A stretch of DNA of 64,000 bases, taken from Muricoccus nepalensis (GTDB lineage Bacteria; Pseudomonadota; Alphaproteobacteria; Acetobacterales; Acetobacteraceae). Below are positions 16,829-26,128 of the stretch, piece after piece. The notes under the pieces are model-generated. The model was not told the origin of the DNA, searched no databases, and saw only the letters and a list, made by a program, of their open reading frames with translations. The position numbers and the translations under genes were made by a program. The number at the start of each line of letters is the position of its first letter. The stretch's first letter is position 1. The DNA lies in NCBI RefSeq assembly GCF_006438825.1, contig NZ_RCZP01000010.1, positions 93,672-157,671 of the forward strand. Reading direction: 5' to 3'.

Positions 16829-18097
16829 GTGAACCGCCGCGAGTTCGCCTGGTCGCTCTACGACTGGGCGAACAGCGCCTTTCCCACGGTGGTGACCACC
16901 TTCGTCATCGCCACCTGGTTCGCCCAGGCCGTGGCGCCCGACCCCGTGGCGGGGCAGACGATGTGGGGGTGGATGCAGACCGCGGCCGGGCTCGCGATCG
17001 CCCTGCTGTCGCCGGTGCTGGGGGCGGTGGCGGACGCGGGGGGCCGGCGGCGGCTGATGCTCGGGCTCTGCACGGTGGCGACCGCTGCCTGCACGGCCGC
17101 GATCTGGTTCGCGCGGCCGGAGGCCTCCTCGGCCATCTACGTGCTCGCCTGCGTGGGGCTGGCGACGGTGTTCTTCGAGGTGGGCACCGTCTTCTACAAC
17201 GCGATGCTGCCGGAGGTGGCCTCGCCCGCGCGGATCGGGCGGGTCTCGGGGCTGGCCTGGGGGCTGGGCTACGCGGGGGGGCTCACCTGCCTCGTGCTGT
17301 GCCTCTTCGGGCTGATCCGGCCCGATCCCCCGCCCTTCGGGCTGGACAAGACGCAGGGGGAGACGATCCGGGCGGCGGCGGTGCTCGTGGGCGCCTGGAT
17401 GCTGCTGTTCGGCTGGCCGGTGCTGGTGGCGCTGCGGGACCCGCCGGGGGTGAAGCCGGGCTGGAGGGAGGCGGCGCGGGCGGGGCTCGCGGAGCTGCGC
17501 GGCGTGCTGCGGGGGCTCACAGGGCGGCCCGACATGCTGCGCTTCCTCCTCGCGCGGCTGTTCTACACGGACGGGCTGAACACGCTGTTTGCCTTCGGCG
17601 CGATCTTCGCGGCCGGGGTGCACGGGCTCGGCTTCCAGGAGGTGCTGCTCTTCGGGATCGCGATGAACGTCTCGGCCGGGATCGGGGCGGCGCTGGGCGG
17701 GCTGGTGGAGGATCGGGTGGGGTCGCGGCGGATGGTGCTGGCCTCGCTCGCGGCGCTGGTCGCGATCGGCCTCGCGCTGGTGGTGGTGGAGGGGGCCGCG
17801 CTGTTCTGGGGCCTGGCGCTGGTGCTCGGGCTGTTCTTCGGGCCGGCGCAGGCGGCCTCGCGCACACTGATGGCCCGGCTGGCGCCCGAGGGGGAGATGG
17901 CCGCGCATTTCGGGCTCTTCGCGCTCTCGGGCCGGATCACGGGGTTCCTGGGGCCGGCGGTGTTGGCGGCGGTGACGCAGTGGAGCGGGAGCCAGCGCCT
18001 GGGCATGGCGACCACCGCGGGCTTCATGGCCCTTGGGGCCGTGCTGCTGCTGGGGGTGCGGGAGAGGCCGGGTGGAAACGGCGTAACGACACCGTAA
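16829..18097 (+). CDS. UMF1/Atg22-like MFS transporter
   Basis: 422 residues from a GTG at 16829, 34 bp after the gdh stop. The opening (NRREFAWSLYDWANSAFPTV) is the signature of the UMF1 subfamily, related to yeast Atg22, a vacuolar amino acid effluxer. About 12 hydrophobic segments alternate with the MFS loop (ADAGGRRRLMLGL after helix 2, EDRVGSRRMVLASLAALVAI after helix 8). A cytoplasmic-membrane permease is therefore likely. The substrate is unknown; amino acid movement would fit its position after glutamate dehydrogenase, but that is inference. The end is marked by TAA at 18095-18097, and a new transcription unit appears to start before the TAXI gene. Confidence 0.85.
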   Translation: MNRREFAWSLYDWANSAFPTVVTTFVIATWFAQAVAPDPVAGQTMWGWMQTAAGLAIALLSPVLGAVADAGGRRRLMLGLCTVATAACTAAIWFARPEASSAIYVLACVGLATVFFEVGTVFYNAMLPEVASPARIGRVSGLAWGLGYAGGLTCLVLCLFGLIRPDPPPFGLDKTQGETIRAAAVLVGAWMLLFGWPVLVALRDPPGVKPGWREAARAGLAELRGVLRGLTGRPDMLRFLLARLFYTDGLNTLFAFGAIFAAGVHGLGFQEVLLFGIAMNVSAGIGAALGGLVEDRVGSRRMVLASLAALVAIGLALVVVEGAALFWGLALVLGLFFGPAQAASRTLMARLAPEGEMAAHFGLFALSGRITGFLGPAVLAAVTQWSGSQRLGMATTAGFMALGAVLLLGVRERPGGNGVTTP

Positions 18098-18194
18098 CGA
18101 GAGCCGGGGGCGCGGCCCTTCCGCCGCCTCCGAAGGGCGGGCTATGGTGCACCCAGGGAAACGGTACCCAGAAGCGAACCAAGGAGAACGGGCG

Positions 18195-19178
18195 ATGGCA
18201 ATCCCGCGTCGAGGCATCCTCGCGGCCGGCACGGTGCTGGCGGCGCCGACCCTGCTGGCATCGCGGCGCGCATCCGCGCAGGGGCAGCAACTCGCGATCG
18301 CGACGGGCACCACGGGCGGCGTCTACTACCCGCTGGGCGGGGCGCTGGCGAACCTCATCTCGCGGCAGATGCCGGGCATGTCGGCCACCGTGGAGGTGAC
18401 GGGGGGCTCGGTCGGCAATCTCCAGCTTCTCGGCGCCGGACGCGTCGGGCTGATCTTCACGCAGGTGGACGCGGCGGTGGACGCGGTGCGCGGGAACGAG
18501 CGCTTCCGGGGCCGCCCGGTGCCGGCGCGGGCGATCGCGGTCATCTACACCAACCGCATGCAGGTGGTGACGGTCGCGAGCACGGGCATCAAGTCGATCC
18601 CGGACATGAAGGGCAAGCGCGTCTCCACGGGCGCGCCGGGCTCGGCGACCGAGGTGATGGCGCTGCGGCTGATCGAGGCGGCGGGGCTCGATCCCGCGAA
18701 GGACTTCCGCGCGCGCGAGCGCCTGTCGCCGGCGGAATCGACCAACGCGGTGAAGGACGGGAAGCTCGACGCCTACTTCTTCGTCTCGGGCATCCCGACG
18801 AGCGCGATCACGGACCTCGGCGCCAGCCCGGGCGTGCAGATCCAGATGATCGACCACGCCGAGTACACGGCGAAGATCGTGGAGAAGCACGGGCCGGTCT
18901 ACTTCAACGAGGTGATCCCGGCCGGCACCTATCCGGGGCAGGCCACCGACAACAAGCAGATGTCGGTGGCCAACGTGCTGGCCGTTCGCGAGGACATGCC
19001 GGCCGAGATGGTGACGAGCCTGCTGAAGCTGACCTGGGAGGGGCGCGAGGACCTGGCGCGCACCCACGCGGAGGCGCGGAACTTCAAGCTGGAGGGGCAG
19101 AAGACCGCGGCGGCCGGCATCCCCTGGCACCCGGCGGCGGAAGCCTACTGGCGCTCGGCCGGCGCGACGCTCGCCTGA
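18195..19178 (+). CDS. TAXI-family TRAP transporter solute receptor
   Basis: 327 residues from the ATG at 18195, with AAGGAGA 8 bases upstream; an ATG at 18144 has no such site. A twin-Arg-like signal (PRRGILAAGTVLAAPTLLASRR) ends near ASAQG. The mature protein begins with the TAXI hallmark IATGTTGGVYYPLGGALANL and contains GGSVGNLQLLGAGRVGLIFTQ split over two strands, and KRVSTGAPGSATEVMALRL. The receptor binds a carboxylate or amino acid in the periplasm and passes it to the TRAP permease encoded next (stop and start overlap by one base). The characterised Thermus TAXI protein binds glutamate/glutamine, so the nearby gdh suggests a similar ligand. A TATGGT at 18143-18148 may be part of the operon promoter. 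Confidence 0.93.
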   Translation: MAIPRRGILAAGTVLAAPTLLASRRASAQGQQLAIATGTTGGVYYPLGGALANLISRQMPGMSATVEVTGGSVGNLQLLGAGRVGLIFTQVDAAVDAVRGNERFRGRPVPARAIAVIYTNRMQVVTVASTGIKSIPDMKGKRVSTGAPGSATEVMALRLIEAAGLDPAKDFRARERLSPAESTNAVKDGKLDAYFFVSGIPTSAITDLGASPGVQIQMIDHAEYTAKIVEKHGPVYFNEVIPAGTYPGQATDNKQMSVANVLAVREDMPAEMVTSLLKLTWEGREDLARTHAEARNFKLEGQKTAAAGIPWHPAAEAYWRSAGATLA

Positions 19179-21232
19179 TGCGCCGCGAGGAGGTGGCGGT
19201 TCCGTCGGACGGGCCGGCGGGCGCGGCCCCGGGGCTGGGCGCCGGGCTGCCCTTCGAGGTGGCGCCGGGCTCGCTGGACGCCGCCACCACCGCGCGGGTC
19301 GAGGCGCTGATCGAGGAGGAGGAGGGCGCGCAGCACCGCTTCCGCGGCGTGCTCGCCTGGATCGGCACGGCGATGGCGCTGGCGATGAGCCTGTTCCATC
19401 TCTGGGCGGCCTGGGACATCGTGCCGACGACGACGCTGCGCTTCGTGCACGTGGGCTTCGCGCTGGCGATCGGCTTCTTCCTGTTTCCCGTCTCCAAGCG
19501 ATTCCGGCACCGCTTCATGGCCTGGGACGCCGTGCTGATCGCGGTGTCGCTCTACGTCATCTGGTATCTCGTCTCCGGCGGCGACGACCTGCAGGACCGG
19601 GTGATCTTCCCCGAGCCGATGGACCTCGTGGTCGGCTGGCTGCTCGTCGGGCTGGTGCTGGAGGTGACGCGGCGCACCACGGGGCCGGTGATGCCCGTCG
19701 TGGCCCTCGCCTTCATCGCCTACGCCTTCCTCGGCAACCACCTTCCCGCGCCCTGGACGCACCGGGGCTATGATTCCGAGCGGCTGATCCCGCATCTGGC
19801 GGTGGGGCTGGACGGCATCTTCGGGACGGCGGTGGACGTCTCGGCGACGCTGATCATCCTCTTCACCATCTACGGCGCCATCCTGCAGCTCAGCGGCGCG
19901 GGGAAGTTCTTCGTGGACTTCTCCTTCTCGATCATGGGGGGCAAGGCGAGCAGCGCGGGACGGACGGTGGTGCTGTCCTCCTTCCTGCTCGGCGGTCCGT
20001 CGGGCTCGGGGGTCGCGACCACGGTGACGCTCGGCACCGTCGCCTGGCCGATGATGAAGAAGGTTGGCTACAAGGCGTCGGACGCCGGCGGGCTGCTGGC
20101 GGCGGGGGGCCTGGGCGCCATCATCTCGCCGCCCGTGCTGGGGGCGGCGGCCTTCCTCATCTCCGAGTACCTGAAGATCGGCTACCTCGACGTGCTGCGC
20201 ATGGCGATCGTGCCGACCTGCCTCTACTACGCCTCACTGCTGTTCATGGTGGAGCTGGACCAGCGGCGGCTGGGGGCGGCGGGCAAGGCGGTGGAGGTGC
20301 CCTCCGCCACCCCGGCGCGGGAGCTGGTGCGGAAGTACGGGTTCCACTTCTCCTCGCTGGTCGCGATCATCGTGTTCATGGTGCTCGGCTACAGCTCCAC
20401 GCTGGCGGTGCTCTACGCGATGGCCGTCGCGGTGGTGCTGTCCTTCCTGCGGCGGGACACGGCGCTGGTGCCGAAGAAGCTGGTGGAGGCGCTGGCGATC
20501 GGCGCGATCCAGTCGGTCGGCATCGCGGCCACCTGCGCCTGCGCGGGGATCATCGTGGGCGTGATCACGCTGACGGGGCTCGGGCTGAAGTTCTCGGACA
20601 TCGCGATCCAGGCGGCGAACGGGTCCATCCTGGGGACGGCGCTGTTCACGGGGCTGATCGTCTGGGTCATCGGCCTCGCGGTGCCGGTGACGGCCAGCTA
20701 CATCATCTGCGCGGTGGTGGCGGCGCCGGCGCTGATGAAGCTCGGCGTGCCCGACTACGCCGCGCACATGTTCGTCTTCTACTACGCCGTGCTGAGCGAG
20801 GTCTCGCCGCCGACCGCGCTGTCGCCCTTTGCGGCCGCGGCCATCACGGGGGCGGGGCCCTACTCCACGACGCTCCAGGCCTGGAAGTACACCTTGCCGG
20901 CCTTCGTGCTGCCCTTCGTTTTCGTGACGGATCCGGAGGGCGTGGGGCTGCTGCTGAACCTGACGCCGAGCATGACCTGGCTGGACGTGGCCTGGCAGAT
21001 CCTGCTGGCGACGCTGGGTCTCGCGGCCCTGGCGGCGGCCTGCCAGGGCTTCTTCCGGCGGGCGCTGAACGGGCTGGAGCGGGCGGGCTTCACGGTGGCG
21101 GGGCTGCTGCTGGTCTTCCCGGCGCTGCTCGAGGGGGTGCTGCCCTGGCTGCCGGCGCCGCACTGGATCGGCATGGCGCTGGCGGCGGGGCTGCTGGTGC
21201 TGCAGGGGCGCGGGCGGGCGGCGGTGCGGTGA
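19178..21232 (+). CDS. TRAP transporter fused permease (DctQ-DctM fusion)
   Basis: 684 residues with about 17-18 membrane spans. The N-terminal 55 residues are cytoplasmic; the four-helix DctQ-like part lies at about 58-190 (LAWIGTAMALAMSLFHLW onward), and the large DctM part from about 210 on. The latter shows GGPSGSGVATTVTLGTVAWP, LLAAGGLGAIISPPVLGAAA and EVSPPTALSPFAAAAITGA, which are conserved sodium/substrate-site loops of TAXI-type TRAP permeases. It imports solute driven by the sodium or proton gradient together with the TAXI receptor just upstream (start overlaps its stop). The reading frame ends 7 bp before structured repeat element A, which may terminate the transcript. Confidence 0.95.
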   Translation: MRREEVAVPSDGPAGAAPGLGAGLPFEVAPGSLDAATTARVEALIEEEEGAQHRFRGVLAWIGTAMALAMSLFHLWAAWDIVPTTTLRFVHVGFALAIGFFLFPVSKRFRHRFMAWDAVLIAVSLYVIWYLVSGGDDLQDRVIFPEPMDLVVGWLLVGLVLEVTRRTTGPVMPVVALAFIAYAFLGNHLPAPWTHRGYDSERLIPHLAVGLDGIFGTAVDVSATLIILFTIYGAILQLSGAGKFFVDFSFSIMGGKASSAGRTVVLSSFLLGGPSGSGVATTVTLGTVAWPMMKKVGYKASDAGGLLAAGGLGAIISPPVLGAAAFLISEYLKIGYLDVLRMAIVPTCLYYASLLFMVELDQRRLGAAGKAVEVPSATPARELVRKYGFHFSSLVAIIVFMVLGYSSTLAVLYAMAVAVVLSFLRRDTALVPKKLVEALAIGAIQSVGIAATCACAGIIVGVITLTGLGLKFSDIAIQAANGSILGTALFTGLIVWVIGLAVPVTASYIICAVVAAPALMKLGVPDYAAHMFVFYYAVLSEVSPPTALSPFAAAAITGAGPYSTTLQAWKYTLPAFVLPFVFVTDPEGVGLLLNLTPSMTWLDVAWQILLATLGLAALAAACQGFFRRALNGLERAGFTVAGLLLVFPALLEGVLPWLPAPHWIGMALAAGLLVLQGRGRAAVR

Positions 21233-21238
21233 GGGGGT

Positions 21239-21524
21239 GCGGGTGACTCCGGGAGGCGCTGCCTCCCAGACCCTCCGGGCAAACGCGAAGCGTTTGTCCC
21301 GAGCCGGGGAGCCGGCGGGCTCCCCGGACCTCGCGATCTGTTTTTCCAGGGCTGAACCGGCCGGGGCAGCGCCCTTGGATTATTCTTCAAGCCGCGTGGG
21401 TTGAGACGTCAGTCGCCGGAGGTCATCGACCTCCGGCGCGCGTCAAACCGGACGCGGGGTCCGGGGTGGCCGCCGCCACCCCGGCGGAGGGTTCGGGAGG
21501 CAGCGCCTCCCGAGAGTCACCCGC
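21239..21524. repeat. Structured intergenic repeat, copy A (inverted relative to B and C)
   Basis: This covers the whole 312-bp gap between two convergent genes; I see no gene in it. The ends are inverted repeats: GGGAGGCGCTGCCTCCC (21251-21267) followed by AGACCCTCCG, and, at the other end, CGGAGGG before GGGAGGCAGCGCCTCCC (21495-21511). The flanks also pair perfectly over 11 bp (21239-21249 GCGGGTGACTC with 21514-21524 GAGTCACCCGC). Inside are further hairpins: GGGGAGCC/GGCTCCCC at 21306-21325, CCGGAGGTC/GACCTCCGG at 21416-21436, and GGGGTGGC/GCCACCCC near 21462-21483. A 24-bp hairpin (21277-21300, core AAACGCGAAGCGTTT) is present only in this copy and accounts for its extra length. Likely a bidirectional terminator-like element. 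Confidence 0.8.
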
Positions 21525-21544
21525 TGCAACAGTCCAGGCTCATC

Positions 21545-22978
21545 TCATCCCCGCGCCCGCAGCCGAAGCAGGCTGACGACGGCACCCAGCGCTGCCAGGG
21601 CGCAGCCGATGGCGAGCGCCGTCTTGGGTCCCGCGACGGCCATGCCGGGCATCCAGGCGAGGACGAGCCCGACGGTGGCCGCCCCGCTGGTCTGGCCGAC
21701 GAGGCGGGCGGTGCTGAGCATGCCGCTGGCCCCGCCCGCGCGCTCCGGGGGCGCGGCGCCGACGAGGGTGCGGTTGTTGGGTGTCTGGAAGAGGCCGAAG
21801 CCGAAGCCGCAGAGGGCCATGCGCCAGACGATGTCGAGCGGCTGGGGCGAGGCGGGCAGCAGGGCCATGGCGCCGAGGCCGCCCGAGAGCATGGCCAGCC
21901 CCACGCCGCCGAGGAGGCCGGCCGGGAAGCGCTCCATCAGCCGGCCCGAGAGGGGGGCGGCGACGGCGGTCGCGATGAACCAGGAGGTCGTCAGCAGCCC
22001 CGCCGCGAAGACGGAGAAGCCGAGGCCGGTCTGCAGCAGGAAGGGCAGGGAGGCGAAGGCGAGCATCTGCGCCGCGAAGGAGCACAGCGAGGTGCCGATC
22101 GAGAGGGCGAAGATCGGGATCCGCAGCAGGTCCACCGGCAGGAGGGGCCGCGCCACGCCGGCCTGCCGGCGGACGAGCCAGACGCCCGCCAGGAGGCCGA
22201 CGGCGACCTCCGGCAGGGCGGAGAGGGCGGAGCCGCCATGGGCGAGGGAATCAAGGCCGAGGATGACGAGGCCGAAGGTCGCGGCGGAGAGCACCGCGCT
22301 CAGCACGTCGAAGCGGTGCCGCCCGCGCGGGCTTTCGGGCAGGGAGCGCCAGCCGATGGCCAGCGCGAGGAGGCCGATCGGCAGGTTGACCGCGAAGATC
22401 CAGGGCCAGTCGGCGACGCCGAGGATGAGCCCCGCGGCCGTGGGCCCCGCCGCCGCGGCCGTGGAGACGACCATGGCGTTGAAGCCGAGCCCCCGCCCGA
22501 GATGGGCGCGGGGCTGGATGAAGCGGACGAGGGCGGTGTTCACGCTCATCAGCCCCGCCGCGCCCAGGCCCTGCACGGCGCGGGCGGCGACGAGGGCCTC
22601 GAAGCTGCCGGAGAGGGCGCAGAGGACGGAGGCGAGGGTGAAGAGGATCAGGCCGCCGAGGTAGATGCGGCGGTAGCCCACGATCTCGCCGAGGGCGGCC
22701 AGCGGCAGGAGGGAGACGGTGACCGCGAGCTGGTAGGCGTTGGTCGCCCAGATCGAGGTGGAGGGGGAGGTGTTCAGCTCCCGCGCGATGGTCGGCAGGG
22801 CGGCGCCGGCGATGGTGCCGTCGATGACGGACATGGCGATGGCGAGCGCGACCGCGAGGGTGGCCAGCCGGCGCCGGGGCGGGGGCAGGCCGTCCGGGAT
22901 CGCCGGCGGGGCCGGGCAGGCGGGGCCGTCCCCGGCGGGGATGGTCGCGGCGGGGGCGATGTCGGGCGGGGGCGGCAC
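21545..22978 (-). CDS. DHA2-family (EmrB/QacA) MFS drug-efflux transporter
   Basis: 477 residues from the GTG at 22978, which has AGAGAGGG just upstream; an ATG at 23029 would extend it by 17 residues but has no spaced ribosome site. The protein has about 14 hydrophobic helices. After a Pro-rich cytoplasmic leader come ATLAVALAIAMSVIDGTIAG, with the D in helix 1 typical of DHA2 pumps, LGEIVGYRRIYLGGL (MFS motif A), and GRLMERFPAGLLGGVG. Such antiporters use the proton gradient to expel drugs or metabolites. It is divergent from hemW, with about 100 bp between the starts. Its stop is 20 bp beyond repeat element A. The substrate cannot be predicted. Confidence 0.9.
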   Translation of the reverse strand: MPPPPDIAPAATIPAGDGPACPAPPAIPDGLPPPRRRLATLAVALAIAMSVIDGTIAGAALPTIARELNTSPSTSIWATNAYQLAVTVSLLPLAALGEIVGYRRIYLGGLILFTLASVLCALSGSFEALVAARAVQGLGAAGLMSVNTALVRFIQPRAHLGRGLGFNAMVVSTAAAAGPTAAGLILGVADWPWIFAVNLPIGLLALAIGWRSLPESPRGRHRFDVLSAVLSAATFGLVILGLDSLAHGGSALSALPEVAVGLLAGVWLVRRQAGVARPLLPVDLLRIPIFALSIGTSLCSFAAQMLAFASLPFLLQTGLGFSVFAAGLLTTSWFIATAVAAPLSGRLMERFPAGLLGGVGLAMLSGGLGAMALLPASPQPLDIVWRMALCGFGFGLFQTPNNRTLVGAAPPERAGGASGMLSTARLVGQTSGAATVGLVLAWMPGMAVAGPKTALAIGCALAALGAVVSLLRLRARG

Positions 22979-23079
22979 GGGACCCTCTCTGCGCCCGGCA
23001 GCATGTGGGGGGCAACCGGGCGGCGCCATCCCCTTCGCCGCGCTTTGCCGGGCGGGGCGTGCGTGACCATATCCGCCGC

Positions 23080-24285
23080 GTGAGCGATGTCCTGACCCCT
23101 TCCCCGGCCGTGCAGCGCGAGGCGGAGCCGCTGGCGCTCTACGTCCACTGGCCCTTCTGCGCGTCCAAGTGCCCCTATTGCGACTTCAATTCCCATGTCC
23201 GGCCCGCGGTGGACGCCGCGCGGCACGGGCGGGCGCTGGTGGCGGAGCTGGAGCACGAGGCGGCGCGGCTGGCGGCCTGGGGCGGGCCGCGGCGGCTGGC
23301 CTCGGTCTTCTTCGGGGGCGGCACGCCCTCCCTCATGCCGCCCGAGGCCGTGGCGGCGGTGATCGGGCGGGCGCGGGCGCTGTTCGAGGCGGCGCCGGAC
23401 CTCGAGGTGACGCTGGAGGCAAATCCCACGAGCGTGGAGGCGGGGCGGCTGCGGGAGTTCCGCGCGGCCGGGGTGAACCGCCTCTCGCTCGGCGTGCAGG
23501 CGCTGGACGCGGCCTCGCTCGGCTTCCTCGGGCGGAACCACTCGGCGGGGGAGGCGGTGGCGGCGCTGGAGCACGCGCGCGCGACCTTCCCGCGGCTCTC
23601 CTTCGACCTCATCTACGCGCGCCCCGGGCAGGGCGAGGCCGCGTGGCGGGCGGAGCTTCGCCGGGCGCTGGCGCTGGCGGCGGATCACCTCTCGCTCTAC
23701 CAGTTGACGGTGGAGCCCGGGACGCGCTTCGCGACGGAACACGCGCGCGGGGCCTTCCACCTGCCGGAGGGGGACGAGGCCGCCGCCCTCTACGCCGCGA
23801 CGGCCGAGGAGGCGGCGCGCTTCGGGCTGGCGCCCTACGAGGTCAGCAACTACGCGAAGCCGGGCGCGGAGAGCCGGCACAACCTCGCCTACTGGCGCTA
23901 CGGCGACTACCTCGGCATCGGCGCCGGGGCGCACCAGCGGCTCTCGCGCGGGGGCGATATCCTGGCGGCGCGGCGGCACCGCGCGCCGGAGACGTGGCTC
24001 GAGCGGGTGGAGCGCGAGGGGCACGCGCGGGTGGAGGAGGAGGCGCTGTCGCCGGTCGACCGCGGGCGGGAGGCGATGCTGATGGGGCTGCGGCTCTCCG
24101 AGGGGGTGGACCCCCGGCGCATCGAGGCGCGGAGCGGGCTGCCCTTCGAGGCGGTGGTGGACGCCGGCATGCTCGAGGCGCTGCGCGAGGAGGGCTACCT
24201 GGCCTGGCTTCCGGACGGGCGGCTGGCGGCCACGACGGAGGGGCGGCTGCGGCTGGACGCGCTGCTGCCGGCGCTGCTGCGCTAG
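23080..24285 (+). CDS. hemW: Radical SAM heme chaperone HemW (HemN-like)
   Basis: 401 residues from the GTG at 23080; an upstream ATG (23005) would run into the divergent gene's 5' region. The 4Fe-4S motif CxxxCxYC sits at Cys27, Cys31 and Cys34 (HWPFCASKCPYCDFN). SAM-binding elements are SVFFGGGTPSLMP and LEANPTSVE. The C-terminal HemN_C region has GADEEALSP-like and LPDGRLAATTEGRLRLD segments. HemW binds heme and inserts it into respiratory enzymes; it is often misnamed coproporphyrinogen III oxidase, but the short length and lack of the N-terminal extension of HemN favour HemW. It usually follows rdgB; here it is next to an MFS pump. Confidence 0.93.
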   Translation: MSDVLTPSPAVQREAEPLALYVHWPFCASKCPYCDFNSHVRPAVDAARHGRALVAELEHEAARLAAWGGPRRLASVFFGGGTPSLMPPEAVAAVIGRARALFEAAPDLEVTLEANPTSVEAGRLREFRAAGVNRLSLGVQALDAASLGFLGRNHSAGEAVAALEHARATFPRLSFDLIYARPGQGEAAWRAELRRALALAADHLSLYQLTVEPGTRFATEHARGAFHLPEGDEAAALYAATAEEAARFGLAPYEVSNYAKPGAESRHNLAYWRYGDYLGIGAGAHQRLSRGGDILAARRHRAPETWLERVEREGHARVEEEALSPVDRGREAMLMGLRLSEGVDPRRIEARSGLPFEAVVDAGMLEALREEGYLAWLPDGRLAATTEGRLRLDALLPALLR

Positions 24286-24403
24286 CCGAGGAGCGGGCGC
24301 GGGAGGGGTTCCTTAATCCCGTTCTGAAATTCTCCGCTCCGTTGCTCCTGGCCGAATCTCCCTGGCGCGGGGGAGCGGCGGGTGCCTGGATTCGGAGATC
24401 GGG

Positions 24404-26104
24404 ATGAGCGTGGCGCGTTTCGTCGGGAACCGGTCGATCGGCGCGAAGATCGGCGTGGCGACGGGGCTGATGATCGTCACGAGCGTGGGGTTGCTGGTCG
24501 GCGCCCTGCTGGGGCTGGGCCGGCTCGGGGAGATGAACGCCGAGTTCGTGGATCGCCGCACGCCGCGCATGGTGCTCGCGCTCGAGACCGCCGCGGCGGT
24601 GAGCGCGGCGGGGATCGACGAGAAGAACATCATCATCGAGGCGGCGCGCCCGGCCGCCGTGCAGGAGCGGCTGGCGCGCTACAAGGAGGCGATGCGCAAG
24701 GGCTTCGGGAGCCTGGAGGCGCTGCAGGGCGTCGCACAGCCCGAGCGCCGGTCGCTGGTCGAGGAGGCGCAGCGCGAGCTGCGCGTCTACGCCGCCGCGG
24801 TGGAGCGGATCGTGACGCTCTCGCTCGAGGGGCGGCTCGAGGAGGCGAGCGCGCTGTCCGTCGGCGAGGCGCGGCGGGCGCGGCGGCGCGTGACCGAGAT
24901 CGCCGAGCTCATCGTCGCCGCCAACCGCCAGGAGATGGCCGCGCAGGCGGTCGCCGCGCGCGAGAGCGGCGCCGCGCTGGAGCGCGGGCTGATCCTCGCC
25001 TCGGTGCTGGGCCTGGGGCTGGCGACGCTGATGATGTTCCTCGTCGGGCGGCTGGGCGTGCAGAAGCCGCTGCACCGGATCACGGGCGCCATGGGCCGCC
25101 TGGCCGCCGGCGACCTCGACGTGACGGTGGAGGGGCAGGAGCGCGGCGACGAGATCGGCGCGCTGTCGCGGGCGCTGGACGTCTTCCGGGAGAACGCCCT
25201 CGAGGCCCGGCGCCTGGCCGCGGCGCAGGCCGAGGAGCGGGCCGCGAAGGAGCGCCGCGCGGCGCGGCTCGAGGAGGTGATCGGGGGCTTCGAGGGCGCG
25301 GTGGGCTCGCTGACCGGGCATCTCGCCTCTGCCTCGACCGAGCTGGAGGCGACGGCGCAGTCGATGTCGCGGATCGCGCGCCAGACGACGGACAAGGCCG
25401 GCACCGTCTCCATGGCGGCGCAGGCGAGCAGCGGCGGCGTGCAGGCCGTGGCCGCGGCGACCGAGGAGCTTTCGGCCTCCATCGGCGAGATCAGCCGCCA
25501 GGTGTCGCAGGCCACCGAGGTGACGGGCCGCGCGGTGCGGGATGCCCGCAACACCGACGGCACCGTGCGCGCGCTGGCGGCCGCAGCGGGCAAGATCGGC
25601 GAGGTCGTGAACATGATCACCACCATCGCCGGGCAGACGAACCTTCTCGCGCTGAACGCGACGATCGAGGCGGCGCGGGCCGGCGAGGCGGGGCGCGGCT
25701 TCGCGGTGGTGGCGAGCGAGGTGAAGAGCCTGGCCCAGGCGACGAGCAAGGCGACGGAGGAGATCGGCGCGCAGATCGCGGAGATGCAGGCCTCCACCCA
25801 GGCGACGGTGGGCGCGATCGGCGCGATCGCGGCGGTGATCGACGAGGTGAGCGCGATCACCGTGAACATCGCGACCGCGGTGGAGCAGCAGAACGCGGCG
25901 ACCGCCGAGATCTCGCGCGCGGTGGCCGCCACGGCGCAGGCGACCGAGGAGGTGACGCAGACCATCGGCGATGTCGGCCGCAACGCCGGCGAGACCGGCG
26001 CCGCCTCCGCCCAGGTGCTGGCCGCCGCCTCCGACCTGGCGGGAAGCTCGGAGCGGCTCTCGGCGGAGGTGCGGGGCTTCCTCGCCGACGTGCGGGCGGC
26101 CTAG
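24404..26104 (+). CDS. Methyl-accepting chemotaxis protein
   Basis: 566 residues. A transmembrane helix at about 21-43 ([21 protein letters not shown]) and another at about 191-212 bracket a helical periplasmic sensor domain of roughly 145 residues, probably a four-helix bundle. The HAMP linker ([20 protein letters not shown], about 227-246) leads to the coiled-coil signalling domain, whose tip region reads [20 protein letters not shown] near residue 410, the CheA/CheW-binding hairpin. There is no CheR pentapeptide at the end. No other che or flagellar genes lie in the window, so it is an orphan receptor working with a remote array. The start at 24404 has CGGAGA upstream. Ligand unknown. Confidence 0.94.
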   Translation: MSVARFVGNRSIGAKIGVATGLMIVTSVGLLVGALLGLGRLGEMNAEFVDRRTPRMVLALETAAAVSAAGIDEKNIIIEAARPAAVQERLARYKEAMRKGFGSLEALQGVAQPERRSLVEEAQRELRVYAAAVERIVTLSLEGRLEEASALSVGEARRARRRVTEIAELIVAANRQEMAAQAVAARESGAALERGLILASVLGLGLATLMMFLVGRLGVQKPLHRITGAMGRLAAGDLDVTVEGQERGDEIGALSRALDVFRENALEARRLAAAQAEERAAKERRAARLEEVIGGFEGAVGSLTGHLASASTELEATAQSMSRIARQTTDKAGTVSMAAQASSGGVQAVAAATEELSASIGEISRQVSQATEVTGRAVRDARNTDGTVRALAAAAGKIGEVVNMITTIAGQTNLLALNATIEAARAGEAGRGFAVVASEVKSLAQATSKATEEIGAQIAEMQASTQATVGAIGAIAAVIDEVSAITVNIATAVEQQNAATAEISRAVAATAQATEEVTQTIGDVGRNAGETGAASAQVLAAASDLAGSSERLSAEVRGFLADVRAA

Positions 26105-26128
26105 CAGGCGCCGGGCCGCCCGGGGGCG

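Noticed and set aside
21239..21524. Small ORFs inside the structured repeats
   Set aside because: They are not shared between copies and have no ribosome sites; the conserved feature is pairing, not reading frame.
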